Origin: Cepaea nemoralis
Lineage: Eukaryota > Mollusca > Gastropoda > Stylommatophora > Helicidae
Reading direction: 5' to 3'
DNA length: 64,000 nucleotides
Assembly: GCA_014155875.1 (NCBI GenBank)
Contig: JACEFZ010011685.1
Span: 62,001 to 126,000, forward strand
Both the position numbers and the translations under genes were made by a program. This document shows, piece by piece, positions 48,435 to 59,264 of this stretch. Each line of letters opens with the position of its first letter. Positions within the stretch are counted from its first letter, which is position 1. Below the pieces are notes generated by a model. It was not told the DNA's origin. It did no database searches and was given only the letters and a program-made list of their open reading frames with translations.

Positions 48435-48944
48435 CCATCATCACAATATTTATGATTTTGTATGTTTGCTTAATTTTAACTAATTTACACTTACTCTATG
48501 GGTGAAATGTCTGAAATGTGGCATCACTGCCTCAGTAAGTCAGGAATACGCATTGGACGCTTAAACATTTGCCACCTATTTAACAAACTGCCAGAGTATC
48601 CTTTATTCTTAATCAAAATTTTCACTTATTCGGCCTTAGTGAAAGTAGACTAAATGAAAACCTTTCACATGAGGACATCTCTATTACAGGGGATACAATT
48701 GTTAGAAGAGATCCCTGTAGGAAACACGAGACAGGCATAGCAGTTTATGTTTCTAATTTACTAAATGTTCACCGTAAGCTAGACTTTGAAACTTGCAAAA
48801 TAGAATGTATTTCGCTTGAGTTAAAACTTCAATAACGCACATCCCTGATTTAAAAAAAAAATTCAAAACCGCACACCCCTGATAATTGGCTATCTCTATC
48901 GAAATCGCAGTGCTGGACATGTCTGGTACGAAAGCTTCACTACC

Positions 48945-49211
48945 ATGGTGGATGTAGTTTTCAATACCGTGTTTACAATCATACTACTAGGAGACTTTAA
49001 CATTGACACCAACAAGTCCAAAATAATATGGGAAAATATTGTTGCCTCATACAACTTCCAACAAATAGTTAAAAAAGCTACTAGAGTAACAAAATTATCT
49101 TCAACAATTATAGATCACACTTATGTAAATTGTTCAGACAACATCATAGAATACACCGTACCCAATTGTGCAATGAGCGATCACTACCCATATATGCTGC
49201 ATATAGTCTAA
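48945..49211 (+). pseudogene. LINE endonuclease fragment
   Basis: Open frame with ILLGDFNIDTNKSK, SSTIIDHTYVNCSDN and CAMSDHYPYM, the C-terminal half of an APE-like endonuclease (D-x-N and S-D-H motifs). Confidence 0.85.
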
Positions 49212-50226
49212 AAAAGAAATTAAAACCCCTAAACATAAATACATATGTGTAAAATATAGAAGTTATAAAAATTTCAACCAAAACGAATTTTTGCATGCCT
49301 TGCTCAATTCACCTCTAGACAATGTTTATCAACATCCTGACCCGGACGATGCTCTGGAATTCGGGATGAAGACCTTTATTGATGTGTTTGATATACATGT
49401 GCCAATCAAGGAAGTTCGAATAAAACATCACGTCAAACCACCTTGGATCACCCAGGAAGTACTTGACATTATGAGAGACAGAGATAAAGCTCACAAAAAG
49501 CGGGATCCCTGAGCATACCATACTCTTAGAAACAAAGTTCAATATACTCATACGAAGAGAAAAGACAAATTATTTTAAGAACTTAGTAATATATAAAACA
49601 AATAGTAAGGATATATGGAAGGCAATTAGCACCTTGACAAACAGCATAACTTCTCAAATTCATTACCATCAAATCATATTTCATGCGACCAATACAGTAT
49701 TTGTTTTTTTTTCTTTCAAACTGACATAGACGAGTTGAAGGCTTCAATACCAAATGCTCCTTGCAACTTATCTTTATTCATTACTGTAATCTTTTTGCGA
49801 GAATAGATGCCTCCGGGATATTCTTTCCGACATACCGCTAATGAAAATCTCTGAAGTATTCACTTACCTCAGTAACCTAAAAAACATAAACTCATCTGAG
49901 TTAGATGGAATCAGTAATCGGATTCTCCGTTGTGCTGCACCAGTGATCTGTGTATCACTAACCTGCGTATATAATCAGTGCCTCACCAAAGGCCACTTTC
50001 CATCAGCTCTCAAAATCGTAAAAGCATATCCTATTCTAAATCTGGTTCATTGGACAATGGTCTCCCGAACAATTATAGACCCATTTCCTTACTATCGTCA
50101 TTATCTAAACCACTAGAAAAACACACCCAGAAAGTAACATTACAGTATTTAGATCGCAACAAGCTTATAGTTGACAGTTAATTAGGATTTTAACCAACAT
50201 TTTCTTGCCATACGGCCCTTACAATC

Positions 50227-50859
50227 ATGATAGAAAATTGGCACCAGAATATAAACAAAAACAGTCTATGTGGAGCTGTGTTTATCGATTTCAGGAAAGC
50301 ATTTGATATGATAGACCATGTCATTTTAATTAAAAAAACAAACAAACAAGAGACAATAAAAATTGGCCCTAATGTAGTGACTCTAATAACATCTTTTCTA
50401 TTAAACAGAAAGCAAGTAGTATCATGCAATAAATCGCTGTCTCAAACCACCACCTTTAATAATGGAGTACCGCTCTATTCTTGGCCCTCTATTGTTTGCC
50501 ATATATATGTTAACGGTCTACCTTTGCATCTCTCGTCGTCCTGCGACATAGTTTATACGAACCGTATGAAAATTAACGTCACTAAAACAAAATATATGTT
50601 ATTAACAACCAGAAAAAGACTTCAAACTCTAAATTCACACAGATCACTTCAACTTCACATCGATAACATGCCAGTAGAAAGTGTAATTGAGTACAAAACA
50701 TTAGGTCTCATCATTGATAGAAACCTAACCTTTAATTCTCACGTTCAAGCGCTCACTAAACAAACAGCGAAAAAAGTCTACCAACTCTACAAAATTAAAA
50801 ATTTCCTTGATGAGGACACAAGGAATATTCTATACTTCTCACATACAGACACATTTTGA
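50227..50859 (+). pseudogene. LINE reverse transcriptase fragment
   Basis: Open frame of 210 codons from the AFD box to the thumb. The segment carrying the catalytic YADD is missing, so this copy cannot have been active since that deletion. Confidence 0.87.
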
Positions 50860-51299
50860 CTACTGCTCTACAATCTGGGACGGTTAATTTAATACAAGCA
50901 ACAAGCAACTTTATTCACTCCTGAAACGAGCCATGAGTTTAATTTATAGCAAACATTAAATTAACAATCCTAGCCCGTATAAACGCCTCCAGTTACTACC
51001 ACTCCGAAAACGCCTGATGTTCAATAAGGCCAAACTATTTCACAAAACCCTACATAGGAATGCCCCAAATTACCTTTGGTCATTGTTTAAATATAATGCT
51101 AGACATAGTAAACGATTAAATATATTACACATTCCGAAGCCTAGGATAGACTTATAAAAAACAAGCTTAACGTACTCTGCAGCTCAGCTGTGGAACAATC
51201 TTCCACAATAAATCAAAGACATCACCAATACCTATACATATAATCGCAAATTATTCGAACACTGTCTCAGTAGGGATTAACTTCCACCTTATTAATAGA

Positions 51300-51339
<40 letters not shown>

Positions 51340-51879
51340 TATTAATAATAATAAAACTCTAGTATAACAACCAGTCCCCTTTTGGTAGACCAGTATATTC
51401 CACATAGCTAATAACAAGTGCCACACCATTCTTTAATATTACTGAGTCGTGTAGTATTGATTTTTGCATTTTCCCCATGCCTTTGTAATGCATAAGTTTT
51501 GTATTGTTGCTGTTCTGAGTTAGCCTTGAATAATGTGTGAATGAAATGATGTATGACAGAGAGTGATAGAAGGGCAGATTTCAATGTGGTTTTTTCTAAG
51601 TGAATGTAACATTCACAATTGATTAATGACAGATGAGTGATTGAAAGGGCCGAATGTAAGACGGGCCTCTGTGCCCAATTTGTTACCCTTTAAAAATAAA
51701 GATTGTTCGTTGGTTGGTTGGTTGGTTCGTTCGTTCATTCGTTCACATCTATAACAATAATCATTATAATCATTCAATTTATAGTCTTAATTATAATAAA
51801 TATCACCAGCACCCTCTGTGCGATCTACTGTTCTCGCAGTCTGTGCATAGATTCCCAGTTAAATCCGCCATTTGTATCT

Positions 51880-51970
51880 TTGTGATGAGCCAAGAACCGA
51901 CATCATAGCACCCGGGTCATTCCCATACCTACTCCTTCCTCATCAGCAACAGTCAGCGAAGAGCTCAAAT
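51880..51970 (-). mobile_element. 3' end of the RNase H-bearing LINE
   Basis: AAGAACCGACATCATAGCAC and CATTCCCATACCTACTCCTT match 56,378-56,440 in the same orientation: the element's 3' terminus. Confidence 0.65.
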
Positions 51971-51979
51971 ATTAATGGT

Positions 51980-52818
51980 ACCAGTAACAGTCTGACCTAG
52001 TCTGAGTTTTGAGTGTCGGTCACTGCCTGCGGCACCATTCTCTCCAAGCCACATGACGGACTGGCACAATATAATAATAACACTGGGTCGTGAGTGCAGA
52101 GAATGGGCAGAGGGCCTCACTGAGTTTGAAGTGCAACAGCTGATCCAGAGCAACACACATCACGGTGATATAGTCATCTACACCGATGGGTCAGTGGTGA
52201 GAAACAGACGTAGTGGCTGGGGCTTTATTGCAAAGGTTAATAGACGAGTCTTGAAAAAGGAGAGTCTCGCATATAAGACTACGACCTCCAGCATGAGAAT
52301 GGGGGTGGAGGCAGTAACAGCGGCATTCCTGGCTAGATGAGACCACTGCAACACACGTTGTGTTCATTGCGGATTCAAAGAATATGCTTAGCAAGGTGGA
52401 GAAAGAAATCTTTCGTGTGGAATGGCTCTCGTCGCTTCAGAGGTCACAGATTGTGAGAATTGTATGGCTATTTTGCCCTGGCTATGCGGGGGTACGGGGG
52501 AATGAACAGGCTGATAGGCTAGCAGGGAATGCACCTCTTGGTGGTAGTTTGCCTATGGACAAGGGGAAGGTGGTCGTGCGCTTGTGGGACCAGGTGGAGA
52601 AGGCAGAGGAAGAGATTGAGAACCCATATGTGGAAAGAATGAGATTGCGGGGGATCAGCAGGCGTTCTGGAAGAATCTCAAAACTGAGAGGGAAGACCAG
52701 GAGAACGTTTAATCAAATCGCGGTGGGAACGATTGGTAGTATGACTTTTCGCTGGCTGTTGAACGAGGGGACGGAGCACGTGTGGGAATGTCCTGAGTGC
52801 AGTGATGTCGTTTCTTAA
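51980..52818 (+). mobile_element. LINE fragment with RNase H domain
   Basis: One frame gives DIVIYTDGSVVRNRRSGWGF and, after a stop at about 52,338, VVFIADSKNML, then CPGYAGVRGNEQADRLAGNA. These are the first Asp, the later Asp and the His/Asp helix of RNase H1-type domains in non-LTR elements. It ends TEHVWECPECSD, a CX2C motif. The reverse transcriptase is absent. Confidence 0.87.
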
Positions 52819-53003
52819 CACAACTCAACTCTCTCCAAGCCGTAATGATCTATCCGTTTTTCTGTGCTGTCTACACGATTCCAAAGGACACCAACCACGT
52901 CTGCCTTATCATGCACCAATACTCCACCGAGCAGTGCAGACACAGCCAATCTGTCCGCCTGCTCGTTTCCCATCACACCAGCATATCTACGGGTAAAAAT
53001 CAA
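52815..53003 (-). mobile_element. Inverted second RNase H fragment
   Basis: The reverse complement encodes RYAGVMGNEQADRLAVSALL, the same helix as at 52,490, in opposite orientation and touching the first fragment. 53,010-53,395 shows nothing assignable. Confidence 0.8.
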
Positions 53004-53399
53004 AGAGGAGCTCCCCGTTTTTGATTGTTAAATGGAAGGCTGGGATTCTGCCCTAAGCATGCCTGTCTTCATCTTTCTCAACACACCTCTGTGAGTCCGT
53101 TACAATCACTATATGTGAGTGCTGTTTGTCCTCCAGATAGTGGAACTAGACGTGACTGTCTCATTTCCAGTCTCAGACTAGATGGTGTGGTATTGCATGC
53201 ACCAAACACAGTCCACCAACCTTCGGCACCAACATACAGGCATTTTTTTCTCCTCTTAGCATAGTTATTCGTGTACATTATTACATAGACTGATCGCAAT
53301 TTGTCGTTGGTTAATTTGCAACATTTGCTAGCCCTATTTATCTGAGGGCATTGAGGCCTCCGATTGGCCCATTGCTTGTCCACTTCCTGCAGTTGAACG

Positions 53400-53700
53400 C
53401 AAATCATAACAACAGAGATGAGATGCCTAAGAAGAGGTGCGGGAGTAACAGTGAGAGACGGAATTAGGAATAAGGAACTTAGAGGACACCTAGGTCTAAA
53501 ACCTGTCACACATTAAAGAACTACATATTGAATGGTTTAGCCATCCGACAAGAATGCCCTGGTACCATCTGCCACAAAGAGCTACATTGAAGGCATATCG
53601 CGGATACACAGCAAGAGGAAGACCAAGTAAAAGATGGAGTGATGGTTTCAAGAACAGCTTAAAAATCACTATCAGCTTGCAAAGTGCATTAGACACGACA
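53400..53700 (+). mobile_element. LINE C-terminal fragment
   Basis: EMRCLRRGAGVTVRDGIRNK, LHIEWFSHPTRMPWYHLP and TARGRPSKRWSDGFKNS are typical of LINE C-terminal blocks. Confidence 0.75.
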
Positions 53701-53719
53701 AATAAAACATCTTTACATA

Positions 53720-53965
53720 TCACCTCCCCCCCCCCCCACCCCACCCTTTCCCTGAGGTAAATGGAGGAAGAGACCAACAAGGAGTCAAACAAGCAAACAT
53801 ATTTGTTGGTTCGCTGCCTCTGACACCTGCATGCCCTGGCATAAAGATGAAACTGATATTAGGCAGTAGTGACCTCCTCGAGGATTTCAACCCTGGCCTT
53901 CCGTACGTATTGGCTACAAGTAACTGGCTCCCCGTTTGTATAAGCCAATAAGCACACAATGGCTG
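53720..53965 (-). mobile_element. Third RNase H fragment
   Basis: The reverse complement encodes SFIFMPGHAGVRGSEPTNMF, with the catalytic-helix aspartate region degraded. Confidence 0.75.
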
Positions 53966-54059
53966 ATTTTGTCAGTACCACGGCGGCCGCCTTTATTTCC
54001 CAGGATATTTGCCCGTATCCATTTAGAAACCAAGCCAATGAAATTATAACTGCTGGATG

Positions 54060-54715
54060 GAGTAATTGATAGATGGTCGAATTGATGGATGATAGGATGG
54101 ATGAATGGATTAATGAGTAGATGAAACAATGGCTGGATCGACTGGGTGGATTTACAAACCAAGTCAATGAAAATATAACTGCTGGATGGAGATACGAACA
54201 CAGGACCACGACACCGGAAGGCAAACGTGCTAGCTAATTCACCGTTCCCCCAGGATAAGTTATTAGATCAATTGTTGCCGGGCCTACTGCACACGATTTG
54301 TATTATGATGGGTGGGTGTATGGATGAGTAGATGGATGAATGGATGGATGAATGGATGGATGAATGGATGGATGGATGCATGGATGGATGAATGGATGAG
54401 TAGATTATTAATGGATGAGTAGATGGATTAATGGAAGGATGGATAAACTGATGGATGGATTAATGGATAGATGGACAAAATGATGGATGATAGGATGGAT
54501 GAATGGATTGATGAGTAGATGAAACAGTGGCTGGATTAATGGATGGATGAAAGGATTAATGTGTGGAAGATAGATGGATTAACGGATAGATGGATGGATG
54601 ATGAGTGGATGGATGAGGGGGTGGATTAATGGATGGATAGATGGATTGATGAATGGATGGGTGAGTGGATGGATTAATGGTTGAATAGATGGATGAATAG
54701 TTGATTGTTTACAAC
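54060..54715. repeat. (GGATGAATGGAT)n imperfect array
   Basis: 4- to 12-bp units of GGAT/GAAT/TTAAT over 650 bp, with a diverged duplicate of the 54,030-54,090 segment at 54,150-54,190. Confidence 0.8.
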
Positions 54716-54789
54716 ATCACATGGACGACTGAGACTGAACTGGTCAGCCGGATACGTGGACAGTCAGGTCATCTGAGCTCTAGCAAGGC

Positions 54790-55221
54790 CTTGCATCTAT
54801 GGCACTGAGGCTGGTGAAGGCACTCCCCTCCCGGCGGAGTACCCTGAATCTATGGCACTAGGGGGGATGAAGGTACTCTCCTCCCGGCGGAGTACCCTGA
54901 ATCTATGGCACTAGGGGGGATGAAGGCACTCTCTTTCCGGCGGAGTACCCTGAATCTATGGCACTAGGGGGGGGGGGGATGAAGGCAATCTCCTCCCGGC
55001 GGAGTACCCTGAATCTATGGCACTGAGGCGGGTGAAGGCACTTTCCTCCCTGCGGAGTACCCTGAATCTATGGCACTGAGGCGGGTGAAGGCACTTTCCT
55101 CCCGGCGGAGTACCCTGAATCTATGGCACTGAGGCGGGTGAAGGCACTTTCCTCCCGGCGGAGTACCCTGAATCTATGGCACTGAGGCGGGTGAAGGCAC
55201 TTTCCTCCCGGCGGAGTACCC
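54790..55221. repeat. 54-bp GC-rich minisatellite
   Basis: Eight copies of a unit with CTGAATCTATGGCACTGAGG and CTCCCGGCGGAGTACC. The four copies nearest exon 3 are almost identical; earlier ones vary (CTAGGGGGGAT). Confidence 0.93.
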
Positions 55222-55367
55222 AACTACAATCTACACGTTGTCTGTCCTGCAGAGCCCTCCTTCCCCAGTCCTCACTTAATTACCAGCGGGCGGGGCAAGA
55301 CCAGTACTGGAACTTTACACCTGGGGACAGACATAGCCATTATGATATGAGCGTTCTGGACTCTTAC

Positions 55368-55455
55368 ACGTGCAGATGTTCTTGTATCGGGTCTTCATCC
55401 TGTTCTCTGGACTTGTGCCGACAGCAGTCGTCGCTGATTCATAGGCCGGTATTTC
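55368..55455 (-). CDS. RPTP exon 3: D1 'ENRxKxRYKNI' segment
   Basis: The 88-bp exon encodes EIPAYESATTAVGTSPENRM followed by KTRYKNICT. It matches the conserved PENxxKNRYKNI substrate-recognition segment of PTP domains. The acceptor is TGCTCTCAG|GAAATA and the donor is GCACGT|GTAAGAG. The leftover T joins AT of the next exon to give the tyrosine of YDHSRV, a strong internal check. It lies between a 54-bp minisatellite and a fold-back element, both outside the exon. Confidence 0.9.
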
Positions 55456-55599
55456 CTGAGAGCAGAAATCAACATGTCCGTGAGACGTGTGCAACAAGGT
55501 CTATTAATGTACTAAGACCATATATCCACGAGAAATGTTATATGATAACACATAATTCATAGGAAATTTATTATACCAAAACAGTGTTTTCCCGTAGTG

Positions 55600-55958
55600 A
55601 ATTTGAATAGCGAAGACACAAACCATAGAATGTACGATTTATTTACTTACTGCAGATATCACACAACGTAAAGTAAAATAATTAGATTCATACACAAAAT
55701 AGTCATTTTTTAAGTTTGCAGATGCGATAATGATCAATCTGCACAAGCTTATTTTGTGCAAACAGAAAGACATGATAGTCAATTTAAAATTACCATGATA
55801 AACAACTGATATTACTGTGCGAACATGTGTATATTTCAGCTTGAACGATGAATCTAATTATTTTACTCTACGTTGTGTGACATCTGCAGTAAGTACCTGC
55901 AGTAAGTACCAGGCAATAAATCGTACTATATATGGTTTGTGTCTTCGTTATTCAAATT
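55600..55958. mobile_element. Fold-back/MITE-like element with about 90-bp inverted arms
   Basis: 55,600-55,690 is inverted at 55,849-55,958 with few differences (TGAATCTAATTATTTTACTY, ACGTTGTGTGAYATCTGCAG, GGTTTGTGTCTTCGYTATTC). The right arm has a duplicated CTGCAGTAAGTAC. The roughly 158-bp loop is non-coding. AAATTTATTATA occurs on both outer sides (55,564 and 55,954), not certainly a target duplication. Confidence 0.8.
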
Positions 55959-56021
55959 TATTATATGTCATTAATTTATTTTTTTCATTATTGTAATATT
56001 TGTAATTAAAGTAGTTAAGGT

Positions 56022-56240
56022 TGCATATCCTTTACAGGACGTTGCAGTCAACACCAGCACGTTTTTACTGTTGTGATCTCTTGGCAAGTTTACGTTCAGT
56101 AGTTTGCCATTGATTTCTGAACGACCGGCACCCATACCATTTCGTTAAAATACTTACGCAACGTGGTCTGCTGCTAAATCGCGTGCAGCTTTGTTTCGAT
56201 CGCAGGTCTGCGTCCGTAACACTCTCGCCACGGAGTCGAT
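56022..56240 (-). repeat. SINE family A copy
   Basis: 3' end GCATATCCTTTACAGGACGT inverted, core CAGTAGTTTGCCATTGATTT, and a head with TGTTTCGATCGCAGGTCTGC. Confidence 0.8.
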
Positions 56241-56369
56241 AAAGTAGTATCTGCCATTAATGTAGTATCTGTCGTTAGTTTATTATCTCTCAAATATTTA
56301 TTCATCTCATCATAAAATCCTGTTTCTCTTGTAACTTGCGGTGCGAGATGAACAATTGATTGATTTATT

Positions 56370-56640
56370 GATTGATTTAGGAACCGACATCACACCGTTC
56401 GGGGCATTCCCATAAGCGCTCCGTCCCCATACCTCAGCAGCCAGCGAAGAGTTCCATCACCAATAGTTCCTGTAGAAATCTGATTATATGTCCGTCTCGC
56501 CTTTCCTCTGAGCGTCGAGATGAACAAGAAAGAGCGGGTGAGTGCCCGTTTACTGGCTTCATGTATCGATATCCGAATGGACTCTGCAATTCCCACCGCC
56601 CATCGCTTACGTGGCCAGCCTTTCCTTCTGCTTCCATCTG
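56370..56640 (-). mobile_element. RNase H-LINE 3' end, fourth copy
   Basis: The reverse complement gives TLRGKARRTYNQISTGTIGD and GTLRWLLRYGDGAL, aligning with KLRGKTRRTFNQIAVGTIGS and MTFRWLLNEG at 52,680-52,770. The 3' tail is GTCGGTTCCTAAATCAATCA. Confidence 0.8.
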
Positions 56641-57070
56641 GCCTGTACGTCATTGCTTGTTGTGGTATACTGTTAGTTGGTAATTTAGTTGCATGGTCAA
56701 ACCATTTAGCTTGCTGCCTTCTGTTAAAATCTAGTGTTGTCTTGATTTCTTCATTTTTGATTTTCTCTCTTCTTGATACATTGAATATACTTCTCAGGAA
56801 TCACATTCATTTGACAATGTTGTTTTTTGTTTCCTGTGTGAATGCTTTATGCACTATTCATGAACGAAAAATGAGTGATCGGAAGGGCCGAATGTAAGAC
56901 GGGCCTGCCCTGCATGCCCAATTTGTGAACCTTTGAAAATAAAGTTCAATCAATCAATCAATCTCATTTCTGTTAGGATTTTTCTATTCTCTTTTTTTTT
57001 CCTGTCATTGTCCAGGTTTGGCATTGGTAGGAAGATTGTGTTGCATATTGGTTCTCTTCTCTATGTTGAA
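56640..57070 (-). mobile_element. LINE C-terminal fragment with nested insertion
   Basis: It is the same family as 14,440-14,905: the reverse complement carries the AARSYMIxx/KQQAKWFDHATKL-type block and CCAATGCCAAACCTGGACAA. It is interrupted at about 56,815-56,963 by another element's 3' UTR. Confidence 0.7.
56815..56963 (+). mobile_element. 3' UTR of the CR1/L2-like LINE
   Basis: GGAAGGGCCGAATGTAAGAC, GGGCCTGCCCTGCATGCCCA and AATAAAG match 51,640-51,705. The tail is (CAAT)n instead of (TTGG)n. Confidence 0.8.
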
Positions 57071-57148
57071 GGTTCGCCTCTATTGATTCGGCAGCCTTGA
57101 CCTGGTCATTTAGACGAAACAAGCATAGTTGTTAAACAAACATCTCAC

Positions 57149-57318
57149 GTGGAACTGTGCCTCAAACAGTCTCCGGTCCTGGGACTTGAGGAAGTGTGGC
57201 AGGTCGGCCAGAGACACTCTGGTGGAGCTGGGGACTGCCTCCATGTTGTTGTACACTGCATCCCAGTCCGCTGCTGGCCTGCTGTCTGGTGACCGCTGCA
57301 CTTCAGTCTGCTTAGGCG
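57149..57318 (-). CDS. RPTP exon 2: juxtamembrane region and start of D1
   Basis: The 170-bp exon contains ADWDAVYNNMEAV and then VSLADLPHFLKSQDRRLFEAQF, matching the 'I-x-V-x-D-L-x-x-F' wedge and first helix that begin RPTP catalytic regions. The donor is CAGTTCCAC|GTGAGA; the acceptor is CCATAG|CGCC, with a weak pyrimidine tract. The exon starts in phase 1 and ends in phase 0. The VYNN motif fits the pYxN consensus bound by Grb2-type SH2 domains, and it recurs in the D1-D2 linker exon. Confidence 0.85.
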
Positions 57319-57445
57319 CTATGGACAATGTAAACGGTGCGTTTGTTTATTGGTTATTTGTTGAACAAGAGGGCGACACAGAAGATGTTTGTAACAGTTG
57401 GACAGCAAATAATATAATGCAGAACAGCATTCTCATTACAATAGC

Positions 57446-57448
<3 letters not shown>

Positions 57449-57505
<57 letters not shown>
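57449..57505. repeat. (GA)n microsatellite
   Basis: About 28 GA units, the start of a long polypurine region. Confidence 0.95.
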
Positions 57506-57507
<2 letters not shown>

Positions 57508-58325
57508 GAGAGAGAGAGAGAGAGGAGAGCGAATGAGAGAAGGGTAGAGGATAAGAGAGAGAGAGGGAGAAGTGACGAGAGATGGAGAGAGTTAAAGAGA
57601 CAGAAAAAGAGAAGAGAGAGAAGGGGGAGAGAAAAAGAGAGAGGAAGAAAGAAGTAGAAAGAGAAAGAACAAGAGACAGACAGATAGACAGACAGCGGAG
57701 TGGGACGTCATGATCAACAAAATATGCCTCAGTGTAAGTTCTCGCAGAAGATGGAGCTAAGGAGGAAGACAAAAATAAGACAGAAGAAGAGAAAGACTAG
57801 GAGGAAGACAAAGATAAGACAGATGAAGAGGAAGACTACGAATAAGATAAAGATAAGACACAAGAATAGAAAGTCTAGGAGGAAAACAAAGAAAAGCCAG
57901 AAGAATAGAAAGACTAGAAGGAAGACACAGACAAGACAGAAGAAGAGGAAGACAAGGAGGAAGAGGAAAATAAGACAGAAGAAGAGGAAGACAAGGAGGA
58001 AAACAAAGATGAGACAGAAAAAGAGGAAGACAAGGAGGAAAGCAAAGATGAGACAGAAAAAGAGGAAGACCAGGAAGAAGACAAAGATAAGAGAAAAGAA
58101 GAGGAAGAAAAGTAGGAAGACAAAGATAAGATAGAAGAAAAGGAAGAAAATGAAGAAGAGAAAGATAAGACAGAAGAAAGGGAAGACAATGAGGAAGAGA
58201 AAGATAAGACAGAAGAAGACGAAGGCTATTAATAATTCAAATATAAAACATAAGAAGAGGAAGAGCGATAGGAAAAACAGATGAAGAAGAGAAGGAGGAG
58301 AAGAGTGGGAAGGAGAGGAAAATGA
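57506..58325. repeat. Polypurine minisatellite
   Basis: Mostly AG-only sequence with diverged 30- to 39-bp units such as GAAGAGGAAGACAAGGAGGA and AGACAAAGATAAGACAGAAG. K/R- or E/D-rich frames on one strand and L/F-rich frames on the other are by-products. Confidence 0.9.
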
Positions 58326-58328
58326 GGG

Positions 58329-58334
58329 ATAATC

Positions 58335-58393
<59 letters not shown>
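58329..58393. repeat. (AAT)n microsatellite
   Basis: About 21 AAT units. A shorter one lies at 51,300-51,340. Confidence 0.95.
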
Positions 58394-58585
58394 TTACTAT
58401 GAACTTAGTCTGTTTGCATAAAACCACATAGAACCGCCTAATCTCTAACACCTCATTATATTTGAGTAAACGTTTATTGCTCGTCGAATACAGTACAGTA
58501 TACCAAACGCTTTTTGTTTTCCTTTGTTCATGTTAAATTTCAAATCGCCGTGCGGATAACAGATGCTCCACACATTATAGTAATG

Positions 58586-58745
58586 TTATAGGGCGGCTAG
58601 ATTTCATTTGAAAACAGCAAGTTAAATGATTCGGCCATATAACAAGGCTACCAACTAACAGCAATGAAGTACAGAACAACTGGAAACAGAAGAGGGGGCC
58701 CGATCATGTAAACGATGGACAGAGAAAATAGCCTCAAAACATGAA
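58586..58745 (+). mobile_element. LINE C-terminal fragment
   Basis: TAGATTTCATTTGAAAACAG, AAATGATTCGGCCATATAAC and GGCTACC align with 14,610-14,670 (RKQQVKWFGHASRLP). Confidence 0.65.
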
Positions 58746-58838
58746 ACCCACTGTTTATGCTTCACCTCCACATCGCAAGGTATAAGAGGAACAAGAAGAG
58801 ATGAGATGAGATGGGATGAGATGAGAATGATGGCTCAC

Positions 58839-58999
58839 CTGGATTCTTAGAATCAATTCGTGCCTTGTTCTGTGGAATTGCTCTGTCCACACCTGTACCA
58901 TTAACGTGCTCGTTGCTGTCTTCGATTGCTTCGTATATTGCCTCTTCTGTCTTACCCTTGAATTGTATCACATAATTTCCTCGAGCGAGGCGACGTCTC
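58839..58999 (-). CDS. RPTP exon 1 of model: cytoplasmic juxtamembrane segment
   Basis: The 161-bp exon opens with a run of arginines (RRRLARG), the usual stop-transfer signature just inside a transmembrane helix, followed by an acidic stretch with EEAIYEAIED. It starts after ATACAG and ends at CCAG|GTGAGC. Its first base is the third of a codon, so an upstream exon holding the membrane helix must exist. It ends in phase 1 and joins the next exon in frame. Calling this juxtamembrane rests on its position and basic start, since such segments are poorly conserved. Confidence 0.8.
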
Positions 59000-59124
59000 C
59001 TGTATTTGAACAATTTAAACATGTTAATATCTGAAGGAAAACAGTCGCAGAATCTACGGCAAAAATGTAACATTTAATGCCAACACTGCGACCAAGAAAT
59101 TAACACGACTAAATTAATAGTTTT

Positions 59125-59210
59125 GTCCACCGGAGAGACGAATAGAGACGGATTGTATCTGCAGCAAAGAACCCCAATGGCTCGGAACGCTGATTAAGAA
59201 GAAGAAGAAG
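59125..59210 (+). mobile_element. 86-bp LINE 3' stub with 14-bp target duplication
   Basis: It is flanked by AAATTAATAGTTTT at 59111-59124 and 59211-59224. It encodes VHRRDE-stop-RRIVSAAKNPNGSER and a (GAA)n tail, matching the C-terminus of the copy at 22,255-22,494. It is an extreme 5' truncation. Confidence 0.9.
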
Positions 59211-59264
59211 AAATTAATAGTTTTACCAAAACTATTAGATGCAAACGAAACATGCAAACGTGCA

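Larger units (their letters stand above)
48530..51735 (+). mobile_element. CR1/L2-like LINE, decayed
   Basis: Endonuclease pieces (GLSESRLNENLSHEDI, ETGIAVYVSN, LLGDFNIDTN, STIIDHTYVN, MSDHYPYMLHIV), then RT pieces (SELDGISNRILRCAAP, GAVFIDFRKAFDMIDH, NRKQVVSCNKSLSQTT), then MKINVTKTKYMLLTTRKRLQ and a C-terminal thumb region. Multiple frameshifts. The YADD box is deleted between CDIVYTN and RMKIN. The 3' end has GGGCCGAATGTAAGACGGGC, AATAAAG and a (TTGG)n tail. An AAT tract interrupts it at 51,300-51,345. Confidence 0.9.

Noticed and set aside
55176..55562. 128-codon protein starting MALRRVKALSSRRS
   Set aside because: It starts inside a 54-bp minisatellite and runs antisense across RPTP exon 3, which has good splice sites and conserved PTP residues on the other strand.
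57700..58451. Lys/Arg-rich or Leu/Phe-rich proteins of 140-240 codons
   Set aside because: Frames of a polypurine minisatellite; composition follows the strand.
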